Shown here one piece after another: positions 62,215 through 64,000 of a DNA stretch of 64,000 bases. The stretch lies in assembly GCF_028389875.1 (NCBI RefSeq), contig NC_084669.1, positions 9,447,501 through 9,511,500 on the forward strand, given 5' to 3'. Under the pieces are notes generated by a model. The model did no database searches. It was not told the DNA's origin and worked only from the letters and a program-made list of their open reading frames with translations. This stretch comes from Rhea pennata (taxonomy: Eukaryota; Chordata; Aves; Rheiformes; Rheidae). How positions within the stretch are numbered: position 1 is the stretch's first letter; each line of letters begins with the position of its first letter. The position numbers were made by a program, and so were the translations under genes.

Positions 62215-63010
62215 GGGGCCCCTCTGCACGCGGGACCTGCTCACGGGGTGCCTGCGCGTGGTCTCTGTCTGTGGGGGGCTGCCTGCACGGGGCGATCTAC
62301 CCGCGGCGCCCGCCCGCCCCACGAGTGGTCACAGCCTCTGCGGATGAAGCCCCGCCCACAGCGGCCCGCGCGCGGGGCTGGCCCCGCGGCCCCGCCCCCG
62401 AGGCCCCGCCCCCGCGGCCGCCGGAGCGCCGCCCGCCGCCGCCATCTTTGTTGATGTGTCAGCTCACCGGGGCTGCCGCAGCTGGCGGCGCGCGCCGCCG
62501 CCATGGGGGAGCTGCCGCCTTCCTAGCGAGCGGGTGAGGCGGCCGGGACGAGCGCCGGGCGGGCGGCCGGCGCCGCTCAGCCCTGCGCGCCGCCCGGAGG
62601 CGCCGCGGCCCCCTCGGGGGGTGGTCGCGCGGATTTGCGGGCCTGGAGCGAGGGCGGTGGGGGCGGGCAGCGGCTCCGGCTCCGTGCTGCGCCGGCGGGG
62701 AAGGGGGGCGGCGGGGCCCCGAGCCGCCTCGGCCGCCTGGCGCGGCGGGGCGGCGGCGGTGAGCGCCGAGGGGGCCCGGCCGCGAAGGGACGGGCGCGGG
62801 GCCTCTCGCGCAGCGCCCGGGGCGCGGGCGGCGCGGGCGGCGCGGCGAAGGGACGCGCGGTTGGAGGGGGGGCAGCCCCGCCGCGGCCGGGCGCCGGGTA
62901 AGGCTCCGGCGGCGCCCGGAGCAGCGAGGCGAACTGCGGGGGTAGCGTCTTGCCCCGGCGGCGCCCGGCGGGTCGGGAGCTCCCCTGCGCCCGGCTCGAG
63001 CTCTCTGCTG
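62215..63010 (+). promoter_or_regulatory. CpG island, probable CCDC186 promoter
   Basis: The strongest CpG island of the window, TATA-less, with several CCCCGCCC GC boxes (about 62385-62412) and a YY1-type element GCCGCCATCTT at 62438-62448. Synteny (VWA2 - TDRD1 - CCDC186, the last divergent from TDRD1) points to CCDC186. No CCDC186 coding exon is inside the window, so the identity is inference. Confidence 0.6.
62450..62533 (+). other. Putative non-coding first exon (CCDC186?)
   Basis: Begins near the YY1-type site, which often sits at transcription starts of TATA-less genes, and ends at donor GCGG|GTGAGG (GT at 62534). It carries an ATG in a strong Kozak context (GCCGCCATGG, ATG at 62503) opening a frame of only seven residues, MGELPPS, with a stop at 62524-62526. 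It therefore looks like 5'UTR with an upstream ORF. Confidence 0.45.
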
Positions 63011-64000
63011 GCTGCTGCTGCTCTTTCTGTTTCCTGGCAGCGTTGTTCTCCGCCGAGTTACTGCCCGGGTTGTTCTGTGTGTTTCGTTGTGTGGCTTTCA
63101 CCGTGTGGTTAAATAATTAAACGACAAAAATCAGCAGCTGATACAGCGTACTCAGTGTGAAAGCTGATTTTTAAAGCCTGCAGCGGGGTTGCGGTGGAAT
63201 AGGTATCCTTGTTTTTGCACGCTCAGTTTTAAAAGCACCTTGCCCTTACAGGTTTGAAAGCAGGTGGCTTTATTTTGCAGCTTTAGTGAGTTGGTTATGA
63301 CATAGGTATTCAGATTTTCGCTCCTGTCCTGGAAAATATTCTGCACAGGTGGATCTGATCTTGTGCATTCTTCCAGTGAGACATTTGTGTAGAGACCCTC
63401 TCCGCATCTTGGTGGTCTGAGAGCTGTACACAAGATCAAGAATATTATAGTCTTAGTTTTCTGTTACTTGACTTGCTTTATCTTGTAAAATTGCCTGTCA
63501 GAAATCAAAATATGATGAATACATGTTTTCTTCTGAATAAAGAAGATTTTGAAACAGCATGAAAAACAACTACATTTTTATATCAAAAAGGAAATGTAGT
63601 CACACTGATTCCTGGTTGCTATGAATGCTTATATTACTGTTCCCTTTAGAAGAAGAGGGTTAAGCTCTAAAAGTTTGAGAGAAGTTCTAAAGCTGTTTCA
63701 AGAGACACTGCATTTGAAATGTCATCCTTTTTATAAAAATAAAGCAGATTAGTTCTGTATTACCTTTTGAGGACTCTTCTTTTTCTGGAATTCTCTAATT
63801 ATCCTTATTTAGCTTGGCCCTGAAGCCTTGGCTTTAAAACAATATTTTCTTTTATAGTGATGTTTTAAAAGGCTTGATTAGAGGTTGTTGACAGATGTTT
63901 ATTAGTGTATCGCAAGGTTCACTATTTCAAAGTGTTGAGAAAGGAACTGAAAAATCAAATACAGATAATGATTCTTGGTTCTAACTAACGAGTATGTTGT
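62534..64000 (+). other. Probable first intron of the right-hand gene
   Basis: GC-rich to about 63010, then AT-rich sequence with no recognised coding exon up to the window edge. Confidence 0.4.

Noticed and set aside
62456-63112. 218-codon plus-strand frame in the right-hand CpG island
   Set aside because: Arg/Ala/Gly-rich, runs through the splice donor at 62534 and has no resemblance to the CCDC186 coiled-coil protein.

Overview
This window looks like nuclear DNA of a bird. The genes are split into short exons with GT-AG introns, there are three CpG islands, and there are CR1 LINE fragments (a 3' end at about 6851-6903 and a reverse-oriented copy at about 41576-41736). Introns are compact. 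No bacterial, organellar or RNA-gene features were seen. A reptile such as a turtle or crocodilian is not strictly excluded.

The gene order, read right to left, is the conserved vertebrate block CCDC186 - TDRD1 - VWA2 (human 10q25.3). TDRD1 and VWA2 are both on the minus strand. The plus-strand CpG island at the right edge is best explained as the CCDC186 promoter and first exon. AFAP1L2 would be expected beyond the left edge, but no coding part of it is recognised.

1-5546: left flank, with AATAAA signals and a long C-free purine-rich tract. 5547-21826: VWA2 (AMACO) exons for the signal peptide, the start of VWA1, EGF1, VWA2, VWA3 and EGF2. Several lesions make this copy look decayed: a missing GT donor after the first VWA1 exon, no recognisable remainder of VWA1 (about 200 residues), a net -2 frameshift with a stop in the VWA2-domain exon, a lost MIDAS motif in VWA3, and lost EGF cysteines. 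21827-28740: probable VWA2 5' intron. 28740-29450: a CpG island placed as the VWA2 promoter would be. 29450-33463: intergenic DNA and the TDRD1 3'UTR.

33464-57735: TDRD1, intact across 24 well-phased exons plus one optional 51-nt exon. These encode an N-terminal segment, a MYND zinc finger, four extended Tudor domains and a C-terminal tail with its stop. The start-codon exon and one N-terminal exon were not found. 58740-59300: CpG island taken as the TDRD1 promoter, with a MYB-type site. 59300-62215: spacer with nothing coding. 62215-63010: CpG island with a YY1-type site, a 7-residue upstream ORF and a splice donor, then intron to the window end.

TDRD1 is a germline scaffold. Its Tudor domains bind dimethyl-arginine on PIWI proteins in nuage for piRNA-directed transposon silencing. 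VWA2 is an extracellular basement-membrane protein. They are neighbours by conserved synteny, not by shared function. The most notable signals are the decay of VWA2 beside a fully maintained TDRD1, a candidate cassette exon in TDRD1, and an unexplained protein-like ORF in the TDRD1 5' region.
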